Counted from the first letter of the stretch, positions 44,286 to 56,394 are shown. The stretch is DNA of 64,000 bases from Bimastos eiseni (GCA_959347315.1 OY365822.1:12656601-12720600); one strand, 5' to 3'. Program-made: numbers and translations. Notes: generated by a model from the sequence alone, not told the origin.

Positions 44286-44779
44286 TCAAAGAACGTCGTC
44301 GCAGAATAATGGTGCGTTTCTGCTTAGTTATTCGTCGAGCGATAAGCAAGGAAAGAATTATGGCACTTGTTAGGCCATCTGTAGCCGTTATTCTGGCTAT
44401 TGTGCTTTCTAATGCAGCTGTTAATCACTGCTGTTGCCATGGTAATGACGCATACAAGGACGCGCAATCTAATATGGGAAGATTGATTGTTCCAAAAATC
44501 CTTTGATGCAGCAGTTAATGGTTGCCACAGTAACTGCTGCTAAGGTCATAGGTCGGTTCTTGGAAGCAAAGCTTCACAGAAGTTTTCAAAATCTTGGCAG
44601 GGAGGACCTAAATCCAAAGTCAATGAACCTAGCTTTTCCCTCCCTGTTATGTTTTTGTTAATGAGTTTTTACTTTAATTAATAACATAACGTCGACATTA
44701 TATTTACTTATTGTAGTCAGCATGCAGTTTTAAATAAGTTTCTTATGTTCAAATTTATTTTTATTTTTAAGTTTGCCAC

Positions 44780-45079
44780 ATTGGTTTCGCTTGGTTTGGC
44801 CGTGGAATCATTTTTATCTAAACTTTTTTGGCGGAACCTCGTCCAAAACTATATATTCTGTTGTAGGTTAAGACGCTTCAGAACACTGCCAGTGATAGGT
44901 TTAGGCCTGTAGATTAGATTAATAGTAGCACAAATATTGATGACAATGGCATATGAATGATAAAGTTATATACACATATGTTAAGCAAAACATCTGTTTT
45001 TTCACATTGAACGTTTCCTGGGGAACCCTTGTATTCATCTCACCCTAGGGTTCCTCGGAACACAGTTTGGGAAACGCTG
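44780..45079. mobile_element. hAT MITE 'CAGCGTTTC', copy 2
   Basis: Shares 'ggccgtggaatcatttttat', 'ggcggaacctcgtccaaaac' and 'gttaagcaaaacatctg' with 22444-22819. The right end 'cacagtttgggaaacgctg' is intact; the left terminus is decayed. The region 44286-44779 shows no gene. Confidence 0.7.
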
Positions 45080-46025
45080 GTCTAGTACATGTACAACTGG
45101 GAGGGTAAGGGAAAACACATTGGGGTGCAGAGCTAAGGAACCAAGTTCGAAACCCGGCGGTGGCATTGGTTCAATTAAATTTACATAATATATAGCGTAA
45201 TGGGCGCCCTGCGTGGCTGCCAGTATCATTCGTTCATGCTACGTTTGTAACAGTTTGTTATCATACTGGGTTGTCGTCATTGTGAAAAACAAACAAAAAT
45301 TAATATTAAAAAATTATAACTTTGAAGAGGTAAGTTCAAATTCCACCAGACTTGAAGGATGTTTCAAAAGATTCGATTCACTCGCTACTCTTTATCGCCA
45401 CCATAAAATAATAACCATAAACTCGAGCATTTTCAAAGCACTACTTAATAGCCAAGCGCGTAGTACCAGCTTGTTCACGAGCATTGCGTAAAGGCAAAGG
45501 GTCGTCGAAGGAAACCAGATGAAGACAAGAATCCGGTTGCTAGGGAATAGAGAAGTTGTTACGATGGGTTCTTTTGTGGTCGAGAGAAATGGGAAGACGC
45601 CTGATTGGATAGATCATTGTTAAGACCTCTTGGACACGTGGGACTTCAGAATGAAAGTCCCTTGATTGATGCGCCATAGAGCAGCTGAAGAGAGGTGGCA
45701 TGCGGCAAGGGCCGAAATCGTGCTGGGGCGTAAAAACCGTGTCAGCGCATTGTACAGTCTTGTCACGCACGCGGCTCCATTGCAGGTTTATTAGTAACGT
45801 TACTAGTCCAACACGTGTTTGATCAACAGCAGTTATTATTTTACATATATACATACATACATATATAGAAGTAGTACATGCGTGGATGTATATATTGTAT
45901 AGATTATATACATAATTTATAGTACATGTATATATATTATATAAATGCATGAGCCACTACAGGAGTGTAGATAACGGGCTGCGCTATTCACATAAATATA
46001 CTTGTATATATATACACGGACAACG
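45080..46025. other. No gene seen
   Basis: A possible tRNA-like B-box 'aagttcgaaacccgg' lies at 45140-45160 without an A-box or other SINE parts. The minus frame 45540-45950 is unrecognised and ends in TA/CATA repeats. Confidence 0.4.
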
Positions 46026-46044
46026 GAAAAAAGTGAATCTGTAG

Positions 46045-46550
46045 AAATTCTGCAACAATTTGTCCATTGGTGTAATCATTTTAATCAAATATGAAGAATC
46101 GTTCTGTTTAATGATTATGACGCTCATATTTAACACTTACTGGTCATGTGTGTTAAAGATAATTATCCTACTTCAGCCTCAACACGCGCGCCAAGATGCG
46201 CTCGCCATTCAGTAATTGCTACATTGATTATAACTTGATAAAATTCGTCCCAAGTATATGATACGTTGACGCAGTTCTCCAACGTCGCGTACTTTTGTCT
46301 TGTAAACTCTTTCTTGCAATAGACGTGTTATAGAATAATTGTGCACATGGACAAATTTGATCAAGTTGTATCGATGTAGCAATTACTGAATGGCGAGCGC
46401 GTCTTGGTGCATGTGTTGAGGCCGAAGGAGGACGTTTTTTAACACACATTATAACTAATTAATTATAAACATGCGCTTCATAATCATTAAACTGAAGTTT
46501 TGCCATATTTGATTAAAATGTATAAATTATTGGACAAATAATTACAATAT
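46045..46550. mobile_element. Large inverted-repeat transposon (Tc1/mariner-like, tentative)
   Basis: Arms of about 200 bp, for example 'tttaatcaaatatgaagaat' and 'tcgccattcagtaattgcta' at 46078-46220, are inverted at 46375-46530 with divergence. They include 'gcctcaacacatgcaccaag' type coding-like sequence (the minus frame 46228-46449 reads 'PPSASTHAPRRARHS'). The arms match the transposon end at 17346-17500 and the loop at 16900-17000. Probably a fold-back product of two transposon ends without a working transposase. Confidence 0.55.
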
Positions 46551-46860
46551 TTCTAGAGGTTTGCTTTTTATCCGTTAACCGTGTATATAGCTAAGACACG
46601 CAATGTGCTGAAGCAGCAAGGAAGGTTAACTCAGCTTTAAGTATGATCAGAAGGAAAATAGTTACCACGCAGGGACAAAGCTATAATGCCGAGGTGGCAC
46701 AAATCACTGGTCAGGGCACGGTTGGAATGCAGCGTCCAGGTATGGAAGTATTAAAAGTCAATACATGAAACAGGAAATGGAAAACTAAGAAAGTGCGAGG
46801 AAGACCTTTAAAAGTAAGACACGAAGAGAAGTTGAAAAGGCGAGAAACCGGAGCCGAGGA

Positions 46861-46979
46861 GATTTAATCGAATCTTATAAGATTATGACAGTAGAATGAG
46901 ATTTAATCGAATCTTACAAGATTATGACAGTAGAATGAGATTTAATCGAATCTTATCAGATTTATTATGACTGTAGAAG
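46861..46979 (+). repeat. 39-bp tandem triplication in LINE debris
   Basis: 'gatttaatcgaatcttataa' + 'gattatgacagtagaatga' occurs three times at 46861, 46900 and 46939, the last diverged. The unit reads 'RGDLIESYKI', a motif found near the end of Jockey/CR1-type RTs, so the triplication lies in a dead LINE. Confidence 0.7.
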
Positions 46980-47455
46980 GAGCACTGCAGTGTGGGAGGT
47001 TTACTATAGCTGCAAACAATGTAACTGGGGACAAATATATACACTTTTTTAGAAACCGATGAAACATTAGGTCACAAATTCTTCAGTGCAAGACTTGTGG
47101 AATGGTTTGAATGTCAAGCACAAAAAATTGGGCTATTAGGCATGCATATTCCGGGTTAATTGCCAGTTGTTTCTACACAGACGTCTTCTGAACCACTTAA
47201 AATCCTTGTTAGATTGTGCCATATCAATGAAACCGATGGCGTTGCGTTGTTAAAATACACGTATTTATTTCAATTGCGCTGTTGCTGCACAGTAATGTAG
47301 TATATGCTTTATTTTACCCATCGCCAACCACGCTTTGGTTTACATATTACAACGACCTTCATGGCCTCTAATGAACCGATCCCATTTCTGATGTCTGGTT
47401 CAAGAGTAAATCATTCTGTATTTTTCAGCAAGTATATCTCTGTTGTACCCGCTGC
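46980..47455. other. No gene seen
   Basis: Short frames only. No recognised repeat. Confidence 0.45.
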
Positions 47456-47458
47456 TAT

Positions 47459-47504
47459 AGCTTATACTCTGTGCTCTCTAATACACGAGAGAGCATAGAG
47501 TATA
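47459..47504. repeat. Hairpin with about 19-bp arms
   Basis: 'gcttatactctgtgctctc' is inverted as 'gagagcatagagtataagc' around a loop of about 8-10 bases. Confidence 0.75.
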
Positions 47505-48570
47505 AGCCGTTTCAATACAGGAGGCGATAGTCCACTTATGCATGAGAAGTGTGGTTAATTATGTCTGAGAAAAGACTGGAGGCTACGACAATACTAAGCT
47601 TTGGTAGGAATCCGGAAGTAAAGGCGCCCGAGTCAGTAGACTTATAATGGTCTGAATCCAGATCCGACCAGTCCATGCCGCCCTCCCAGAATTGAAATTG
47701 CATATTGAAATTTAAAATTTAAGAGTAGGAAGAGAAACCAGCAGTATACCAATCCCTTTCTATTAAAAGCTGAAAATAAATAACTAGTATTAACTTAGTG
47801 ATTGTATTAGTTTAAACTTCGATAAGAGTGTAACATTTAAACATTTCTTCCTTAGTCCACTGGAGAGCTATCAATTACTTTTACATTTAAATATTTTTAA
47901 ATTCAACTTTGTCGCCCCTTGAAATGAGCCGCCCATATACGCCGGGGACTTGTTGGCCTAATGATAAAGGCGGCGCTGATACTGTACCACCTTGGATTGC
48001 ACTAACGAAGCGCTTAGCTTTCGGGCTGATATACCATAAGCATGAAAAGCCCTCCTTTATTGTATGGCCGTGATAATGTTGATGTCATTGATGTGAACGT
48101 TGTTCGAATGGCGTGACTCCGAATAATTTCATGCTTTTCACTCTCATCTGCTCTGATACTGAACTAGGTCCATCTTTCGCCCCGCTTTTTCACTGGGCGC
48201 TGGACGTCTTTTTAACGTAATAGTTTCACGGGTTGTTGCGTGGTTTAACTTCAGATTGCATGTACAATTGTGCATAATATCCACCTACGCTGAGGCTGGG
48301 TAAATCTCCGAATGCATGCTCTAGATGGCTGTTTATAGATGGGAGCAGAAACCATGTCGTCCGCGTAACACTACCTCAGTCTAGTGTTTACTCCTACATC
48401 TTGCTGTATGAGTACCGAGGCTTTAGATATTGCCATAATGAAATTTTGCAGAACCATATTCCTGAACCAACCTTGCGCTGATCTCAATGGAGAATGAGAT
48501 AGTACGTATGAACTTCGTTCTATGTTGCCACTCGTTGAGAAAATCCGATTTACCAATTATATATTATAGG
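47505..48570. other. No gene seen
   Basis: A tRNA-like stretch 'gggacttgttggcctaatga' + 'taaaggcggcgc' at 47943-47975 may be a SINE head, but no B-box follows in register. Confidence 0.4.
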
Positions 48571-48670
48571 GGATAGGCATTTCGGCCCACTGTGTCAAAA
48601 GCCCTTGAGAAGTCTAGGGCTATCAGGTGCAGCAGAACCACATGCAGTGAGTTATTAGCAGCAAGTCTGC
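48371..48670 (-). pseudogene. LINE reverse transcriptase fragment (motif A)
   Basis: The minus strand at 48574-48670 reads 'LAANNSLHVVLLHLIALDFS' followed by 'RAFDTVGRNA'. LDFSRAFDTV is RT motif A with its catalytic aspartate. The minus frame 48371-48556 may continue the same element. No motif B or C nearby, so only a fragment. Confidence 0.6.
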
Positions 48671-48829
48671 AGCATTCAGGAACCCGCTGAGATAGCAAGT
48701 AGTGTTCTCTTCAGTAGACCGTAAGTATAGTTTTCGTAATAATTGGATTTCAAACAAAATATGCCATGTGAAGTTACTGTATAGAAGAAATTAAATACAT
48801 GAGTGAGAAAAGAAATTAATGTGTCTGAA

Positions 48830-49045
48830 CTGAAATCGGAATCGTATACTACTTTACCGATGTAACTAAGTCTTTTCAATCTCGACTTAAAAGTTTTCTA
48901 TTTACCCTTGTTCATCCTCCTTAGCCTGTCTTTCTGTCTCTTAGGACTGACCTTGGATTTGACCTGATTTAGGATTTGTTTTAATGCACCGTCGGTTGAT
49001 GCCCTGTACGTTATTATGGCGGCGCTATAGAAGCTTTTTTAGTCA
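48830..49045 (+). mobile_element. LINE C-terminal and 3' tail remnant
   Basis: 'VTKSFQSRLKSFLFTLV' followed by 'tattatggcggcgctataga'. Opposite in orientation to the motif A fragment at 48574-48670, so it is a separate insertion. 49046-49860 holds no recognised gene. Confidence 0.45.
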
Positions 49046-49864
49046 AAGTCATAGTTAAGTCAGTGACGTGGTGGGTAACTGATAATATCAAACTAGACAA
49101 GTAGTTATGGAGTAGGAGATAGTTTAACCCCTCTGACGAAAGAACTTACAAACTGACCGACCCTTCTTTGTCTTCTCAGTTCTTATAGAGCCATAAAATG
49201 ATAATGATAGCGATAACGACAATTTATATGGCGCCGTAACCCGGCCATGCCGCTAAAAGGGCGCCTCAGTGTAGTGTTTACGATAACAGAGCCATGTGTG
49301 CGAATTCTGCTACTAACGGTTTTTGTTAAGGTCTGTTCCATATCTATCTTAACCCTGTAACGATTAGAAGGTAATAAAAGTTACTGCACAACACAGACAG
49401 CTCATCGTTGAAAGATCTGCGCTTGAGAAGAAGTCGTATCGCTAGAGGTAATGTAATGTAAAGGAGCACTTACATGTATATGGCGCCACTCGAATCAGAG
49501 GCGCTCACGACCCAACGCATAGTTAAACGGAGAACAGGCAATTCTTCAGGCGTGTCCGGAAAGTAGCAAAGGAGAGAGACAGCAGCTCTACCCGAAGTGG
49601 AAGGGGAGGCTGTTTGGGCTGTCAGCTGGTTGGACCCACGTAGACTAAAGTTGCATGGACAATCAGTGCAACGAATGTAACACATAAGCGTAACAAGCTG
49701 ACGTTCAGAGGATTTTCTGTGGCTGTCAAACCGAAGAGATATGAGTTACAATAGAAAACCAAAGCACAAGCCGGTGGGACTAAGACAGTATGAAGTGAAA
49801 GACACCTGATTCTATTGAGCTCATATCCTCATAATGCCCAAACGTTATAAGATGGTATCAGTGA

Positions 49865-50416
49865 TAGGGCTGTAAATTTTTCGAGCTCGAAAATTCAATA
49901 GAATTTCGCGGCGTATTTGCGATCAAATGTGTAATGCAATAAATAAATCAATAACTGTGTATAATCAACAATCATTCATGACAATGATGGCGGGTGTTGT
50001 TGCTGAGGTGTCTGCTTTGCAAACACAGCTGAAAGAGCAGGTTGCAATTTTTCCTTATTCGCTTTTCCACCCTCTACATGCTGTGCTTTGCCCTTGTAAA
50101 CAGTGGATATTTGGGTGCTACTGCTTAGTGCAACTTTCCCTCCGATTAAATTCGACGGGCACATTGCATGTTCGGCAAAATAGTAGATCACCGCTCGCTC
50201 GCAGCCCACCTGAAAAGTACAGGGCTTAAACTGAACGTCTTGCTCTGACCACCGAATGTTTTCGCACACGAAGTCGTAGCCAATGGCTAATGTTTAGAAC
50301 ATCAAAAACACGAACAGCACGAAAATACTGCGGCCATTCGCGGTAAAACGTTAAAATTCGCGGTAGTACAAAAAATTAGCGAATTTTGCGAATCCCGCGA
50401 AAAATGTACACCCCTA
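49865..50416. mobile_element. MITE with TAGGG(C/G)TGTA ends
   Basis: Left end TAGGGCTGTAAATTTTTCGA and right end inverting to TAGGGGTGTACATTTTTCGC. Both continue into CGCGAATTT-rich subterminal sequence. 552 bp. No clear target duplication at the boundaries (ATCAGTGA and CTATGTAT). It abuts the LINE RT fragment at 50420. Internal frames on both strands (49927-50269) have no recognised domain. Confidence 0.65.
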
Positions 50417-51300
50417 CTATGTATTTTGTATTATTCGCCGATGATTACAATATGTTTCATTCTCACAAATCAATTGATACTCTATTTCAAAATGTAAATT
50501 CTGAACTCCTCAAAGTAGCCGATTGTTTTCGGTTGAACAAACTAACCCTCAATCTAGATAAAACAAATTACATCCTGTTTAGAGCTCATAGAAAATAATG
50601 TCCCCCAGAAAATTCCATCTTATACTTGTTGAAGGAACCCCCATCACCCAAGTAGTCTCTACCAAATTCCTGGGAGTGTACAACAATCAGCACCTGAATT
50701 GGAAAGAACACATAAATAATAGCTCTTAAAAATAGATTAAATTATTGGAATACTCTTTGGCTCATCCAAATCGATTCCTCTCTCTATCCGGACTACACCT
50801 TATTATTCTGTAATCTATCCATACTTAACTTATTGCAATCTAACTTGGACCTCTACCAATAGTTCCAATCTTAAGAAACTCACCATCCTTCAAAAAGGCT
50901 GTCAGATAAATAGCAAACATCCCTTATATAGCACACACTTTTCAGTATTTTCAAAAATGTGGTCTGTTGAGTGCTGATAAACTCAGGCGGATGCAAATGG
51001 GAGAGTTTATGTATCGCTAAAATTTATGGTTTATTTCCACATGTTTTTAATAACTTTTTGCTCTCACCTCTCTCTGATCGCCACTCCAATCAAACAAGAA
51101 ACTCGACATCCTATGACCCTCCTTATGCACACACAAATACTAGATTTTTTTCCATTCAATGCACTGGATTCCATTTTATGGAATCTTCTCCCAACATACA
51201 TTCAACATCAACCAAACGTTAGATTATTTAAAAATAAACTCCGCCTTTATTTGCTTGAAAACACCGTTAAGCATTGAATGTTTGTGTCTGTATCTATTCA
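50417..51300 (+). pseudogene. LINE RT remnant (Jockey/CR1 group)
   Basis: The frame 50386-50598 contains 'LFADDYNMFHSHKSIDTLF' (motif C FADD) and 'VADCFRLNKLTLNLDKTNYI' (motif D/E region). Further broken frames to 51290 read 'PLYAHTNTRFF'-type post-RT sequence. The 5' half has been replaced by the MITE at 49865. A likely 3' end with AATAAA and TTGATTGATTGAATGATTGA lies at 51868-51902, beyond the SINE insertion. Confidence 0.65.
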
Positions 51301-51561
51301 GTGGATGCATTGAGCCCTTAGTTAAGGCACTGGTTAAGTTTAACTTCTATCTATTTTATTTACCTGATTTGTGAATTTTATTAATAGCCAAGCGTAGGGG
51401 CGTCAATCCCCCTTGAGTAATGGAGGGACACCCTCTGTCCCAAGGGTTAGGAAGGCAAGAAATTCATTCCCTTACGACTAAAAAAAATATCCCTCTACCT
51501 GAAATTGGAGGCATTTGCCGCCGAACACCCCCTCCCTAGCTGGACGCCTCTGACCAATCAT

Positions 51562-51721
51562 GCGTGGCATGGTGGTCGGCCCTGTAACACTCAGTGTGCG
51601 CTGAGTGAGCGGGTTCGACTCTCGTCGGAGGCGTCACTGTGTAGGGACCTTGAGCAAGTCTTTCGCACACAATTGCTCTGCAGTACAACTGCAGTTGCGC
51701 CGACGAGGCGATATCAAATAA
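51562..51721 (+). mobile_element. SINE family B, copy 4
   Basis: 'gcgtggcatggtggtcggcc', then 'gtgtgcgctgagtgagcggg' + 'ttcgactctcgtc' (B-box), 'cactgtgtagggaccttgag', 'caagtctttcgcacacaatt' and 'gcagttgcgccgacgaggcg'. The 3' end is shortened. Confidence 0.85.
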
Positions 51722-53105
51722 CAGGCGTATTGTATAATCGCCAGTTTGTAAATTCTACATAGGGACCCTGGTTAGCGAGCTCTATCGTGGTTCTCTTTAG
51801 GTTCCCCTGTGTAGCCAGATTATTCATTTATGAAAACTTGTGTTTGTCATTCTCTCGTGTATTTTTAAGTTACCAAATAAAATTGATTGATTGAATGATT
51901 GATCGGGGAGTCAAACACGACGTCCACAGTGTCTCTCACGCGTGTTTCTGTCATTTTCGTAAAATCCATTGTGTAAAAGGGAATCCATAGCCAGCAGAGA
52001 GTTTTGTCCCTCTTTGGATTTCCCATTGCTGAGCATAATAGATGTTGACACTCTGAGGATTAGAATGACTCTATCATGTACGGTTCAATTGTTTTGTTTT
52101 GATTCCTATTGATTGATTGATGGATTGGTTGGTTGGTTGATCGATTGATGTCTCAAAAATAAAAATGGTATTGATTTGATTTGAACTCCGCTCTACCCGC
52201 CAGTCGCTGTCATTGCACGCAATGAAGACATTAATTTTGAGCACGCCCTGATCTGCTACAGGGTGGACTTTGAGAAAAGTGCCTACATCAGTCTCTCATC
52301 ATTTAACCGATTCGAACGTATCCAAGCTACAATCTGTACTCATTGCTGTTGCCCGACTAATTTGTAACATCTTCAAATTTGCCCACATCTCATCTTTCAC
52401 CATTGACTCTCAGAGTTAGCAAGTCACCACCCAACTGAACGAGCTTGAGTCAGTCGTATGCGTTGAGCTGTTGGGTCATCGTCCCTTGAAGGAGTAATTC
52501 ATTCGGAGAAGATTCGGACTGAGGTTTATTACTAGCCATCGAAAACGGGACATCGCCAAAAACAGTGGCTGCCGATTGAAGAGAGAAATCCGACGTGGAA
52601 CCATCAAGTGAAAGGAATGGCTGAAAACATCGTCGACACGCAAGTGGCAGTGGAAGCTGTCGTCAAGGAGATAACCGAGTGAAGTGGTACGTAATGTAAA
52701 CACGAGCGGTCTCGTAGTGTATCGCAATCCAGGACAATTGGCGAATAAGTTCTCGGATTTATACAAACACCGTTAGGCATGGGGAGGGGAGTGGGTAAGA
52801 CGAGGACTAACTGAGAGCGGGAACAGATGAAGTACTTCCGTGGTCGAGTTGGTGATGCAATGAACCGTGTCAGAAACAGCAGGCAAGAAAGGAGAGCGTT
52901 TTTCTGCCATCCATGGAACTGCTATGCAACTGTGATTGTTGAGCATTGTAGTACAGTTTCAGAGGAATGGTTTTTGCAGGTATATAGATGGAAGATGAAT
53001 GTACAGTACAGATCGTAGGGCGACAGGGCGAGTGGGAGCAACTAAATGATTGGCAGCTACGTTCTCCAGGAATATCCAGATGAAATTGTGTGTGCGCTCG
53101 TTTGG
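51722..53105. other. LINE tail and unrecognised sequence
   Basis: 51790-51905 is probably the tail of the LINE at 50417 (AATAAA, then TTGA repeats). A (GATT)n tract lies at 52110-52160. Broken frames at 52230-52490 ('AVIARNEDINFEHALI') have a LINE-like look but no diagnostic motif. No host gene supported. Confidence 0.4.
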
Positions 53106-53108
53106 TAT

Positions 53109-53297
53109 ACGGTGGCCGATTGGCTATAGCAGTCGGTTTGGAATCGCGGATAGTGCGAGGTCGATCCTGGTCCGAGGCGTCACTGTGTAGGAGCAAGTCC
53201 TTCGCGCACAATTGCTCTGCAATACAACTGCAACTGCGCCGTCAAGGCGTGTGTGCACTTCTGAGCTGATTGTGAGAAGGGCAATATCACATTACAG
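53109..53297 (+). mobile_element. SINE family B, copy 5
   Basis: 'cggtggccgattggctatag' + 'cagtcgg' (A-box side), 'gaggtcgatcctggtccgag' (decayed B-box), 'cactgtgtaggagcaagtcc' (core shortened: the GGACCTTGAG piece is missing), 'cgcgcacaattgctctgcaa' and a complete 3' region. Confidence 0.8.
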
Positions 53298-54835
53298 CCT
53301 TATGTCATTGTGTTGTATCAGCGCAAAGGGTTAACCTACCTTCAAACACGTCTTTCTCTCAAAACTGAAACACTGTGTTTCACAAGACCTATCCTATCCA
53401 CTGATGCTGCCTTATATTCCCCTTCCTCCCTAGTTGCTTTAACTATACACCACATCCACCTTAGCAGGTCTTTCTGCCTGAATCTCTGGATACTGACCAC
53501 CTACCTACAAGTACCGAGTTTTTGATGATACTTAGGGAATAAAACTGATGAAATCTGGGACACATTGCTTCTGAGGAGTCTGTTGGAATCCTTTGGCCCG
53601 TGCCATGCATGGGCGAGCGAGCAATAATATAACTCCACTGACGTGTCAGCTTTGGTTTATTCCAGGGTTGTTTATATATAACCTATTTGTAGGCTAAATA
53701 TTGTATGAATATGAATACATGTATGTATTTATGCGTGTACGTTTGTATGTATCAGCGCACTTAATGAAACGCCTTTAAAGAATGAATCTCAAAGGTGCTA
53801 ACAGTTGCTCTTAGTGACTGTTTGAATCAAGTGGGCTACTTTTGCCCCACGCCAGTTTCTGGGAAAGCGTGAGTAACGGCGGCAGTGTTCGTTTACTCAA
53901 TCAATCAATCAATTAATCAATCAATCAGTTCATATGTTTTCTTATAGAACTAAAAATGTGATTTGAAGATTTGATCTCAGTTGAAAGTTTCTTAGACCGT
54001 TGGATTTTAACAACGGAGATAGCTTTCCTGAGGATATTTGTCTTACAGAGGGATAGACAAAAACTGGACGTAAAACCACTTTTTGCCCGTGCCATACAAT
54101 ATTAAATCGGTTGCTCTTCTGTCCTGCTAAGCTGTTTAGAGCCTATACGGGAAGGCGCCAATGCGTGGCGCTTCCATGGTGAATACGAATTGTGGCAATA
54201 TTTCAGAGCGTTGAATCTCTGGCTTTAGGACGGTTCATACATGCACTCTGGGACTTGACCATCACGTCTCACCCATTCAAACGTCAGCACAGATGAGAAA
54301 TATTCTCCGATGAAAATGAAATGAGTCGAGGCCATGTATTCACAGAAGGAAAATGGGTACATCGTTGAACGAGGAGATCCCAAATGGAGTATGATGTTTC
54401 CAGGCAATAGTTTGAAATGGACGTTCATCGTTAACTGTTTAGCGCTGCCCTTTGTATCCTTTCAAGATGGTTGACGTCGTTTTCGAAGAAATATTCGTCC
54501 CTGACTCGTTGATCTAATTTCGCCGCGGCGTCCCTATTTTCGTTACCACGGAGGCGGTAATGAAGGTTAAGGGGTCACCCATGCGCATGGATTCATTTGT
54601 GCTTTCTCCATAGACTCCTGGGATATTAATTAGTCTGCTGAACACATCAGCGAAGACTAGTTATGTTGACGCAACGAGCGGGCAATTGTGGGCAAGTGTC
54701 TGGCAGAAATGCGCGGACGCTTTCGCATTTCTGCATCATGCTCGCTTGTCTAGTGAATTTAAGAATTGATTCGGCACCTTCGTGCATCAGTCTATCAGAA
54801 ATATATTGCATTGGTGAACAAGTTTGAAGCTTTGG
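53298..54835. other. No gene seen
   Basis: Contains an AATC tract (53897-53930) and small unrecognised frames (53310-53525 +, 54225-54428 -). No domain or splice evidence. Confidence 0.45.
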
Positions 54836-55200
54836 AATTCGCTGGTCCGAAGCTGTATAAACTGTAAGTCCGACGCTTTATAACCCACTGGTCCTAAGTT
54901 TTGGAAATCGTCGGTACGATGCTTTACAATTCGCTGGTCCAAGGCTTTTAGAATTCGTTGGTATAATGCCTTAGAATTAGTTGGTCAGACGCTTTGGCAG
55001 TTTTTGGTCTGGTACTTGTAGAATTCATTGGTCCAATGCTTTTAGAATTCATTGTGAATAGCGATAAATCTCTGGCTTTTGCAATATCAGTGCTTTTAGA
55101 ATTCATTGATCCAACGCTTTTAGAATTCATTGGTCCAATACTTTTAGAATTCGCTGGTTAGACGCCATAAGAATCAGCTAGTCCGAAGCTTTTAGAATTT
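54836..55200. repeat. Degenerate minisatellite, 'cttttagaattcattggtcc' unit
   Basis: About 13 diverged copies of a 26-29 bp unit with core GCTTTTAGAATTCATTGGTC. Similarity is highest in the last five copies (55025-55165). The minus frame 54948-55130 (MNSKS repeats) is an artefact. Confidence 0.85.
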
Positions 55201-55740
55201 GCTGTCCATATCAGTTCGTTTGTAATATCAATTTTTTATGTCATTTAAATCTAAACTTAAGGTTCGTCTTTTTCAACCTGCTCACCTACACGTGACCTGG
55301 CTGCTGGCATATACGGCAGAGTGACCACTGAGTTCAACACTAAGAGCAAGACCTATGACCTCGAGACTCTGACGCAGCAGTCAATACCAAAGCGTAGACC
55401 ACAATATCGCAGAAGTCACAGTTATTGGAATAGCAAAGAAGGCAGACAGTGGTTATTACAGAAACTAAGATGGAAAACAAGGAAAATCATTCAGGCTGGA
55501 TATGCAAAATTTAATACTAAATCACTTATGTTTTTCCAAGTCTTGCACTCGGTAGCATACGGCTTTTTCATGATTCAAAAGTCCAACCAATTTTTGATCA
55601 TGTCCATCGGTTGATTCGACGTCAAGAAGCAGCATCGAAGCGACCAACGGTGTGCCATATGTCATCGTTGATTGCGTGTCAAAGTGGTCGTGTTGCTTAC
55701 GGTGTAAAGGCTTTAAGCTCTACCCTCTCCTCAAGCTACC
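55201..55740. other. No gene seen
   Basis: The plus frame 55321-55614 (basic, 'RRSHSYWNSKEGRQWLL') has ordinary composition but no recognised family or exon signals. Confidence 0.35.
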
Positions 55741-55744
55741 TACC

Positions 55745-55782
55745 GCCCGGTAATCTGAAATCGATTTCACATTACCCACGGG
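55745..55782. repeat. Palindromic motif GGTAATCTGAAATCGATTTC
   Basis: Near-perfect palindrome GGTAATCTGAAATCGATTTC + ACATTACC. It recurs at 57230-57262 (GGTAATCTGAAATCAATTTC + AGATTACC). Both lie in C-rich flanks, so they are probably ends or centres of one MITE family. Confidence 0.6.
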
Positions 55783-56394
55783 GATAGTCTAAAACTGATT
55801 TCGTTCTATCCCTGTACACTTCCCTCCTTGATTTAGCACACGTCAATATTTATACTAGCTGCTTCCCAAAACAACTTAAAATGTTGCAATCCCCAAAGAC
55901 TGCCACTTGCAACTAAAATTGCACGTTCATTATTAGCCCAGCGAAACACGAAACGAATGTAAAGCAAGCTTAAACAGTGCACGCATTGACAACTTATCGG
56001 ATGCGATTCAACAATCAACAAGCATTTTGCGCTATACCGGTCGTCGTTTCTCCGCAATCTTATAACTATTTAGATCTGCAGTTAAATATTAGTCTTGAGC
56101 AGTACTCAAACCAAAGCGTTACTAAATCTCTATGGAGTCTCTAAATATCTAGTCTCTCTATATTTCTACAGTTTGTAAATCTCTAAAGTTTCAAAATCTC
56201 TACAGTCCCTAAATTGCTGCAGTTTACGCATATAGGTCTAACTCACGTTATCGATAACTCAATATTGCGCCTCTGTATATACTATATAGTAACTTCACAG
56301 GATATCTTCAGGATATCCTTTTAAAGCCCCATTCGTGAGCTGTAAAGACAGAAACTGGAAGACCAGCAACTTTTAAGATATAAAGCTTTTCGTT

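Noticed and set aside
45135..45165. tRNA-like B-box 'aagttcgaaacccgg'
   Set aside because: No A-box at the right distance and no second copy in the window; too weak to call a SINE.
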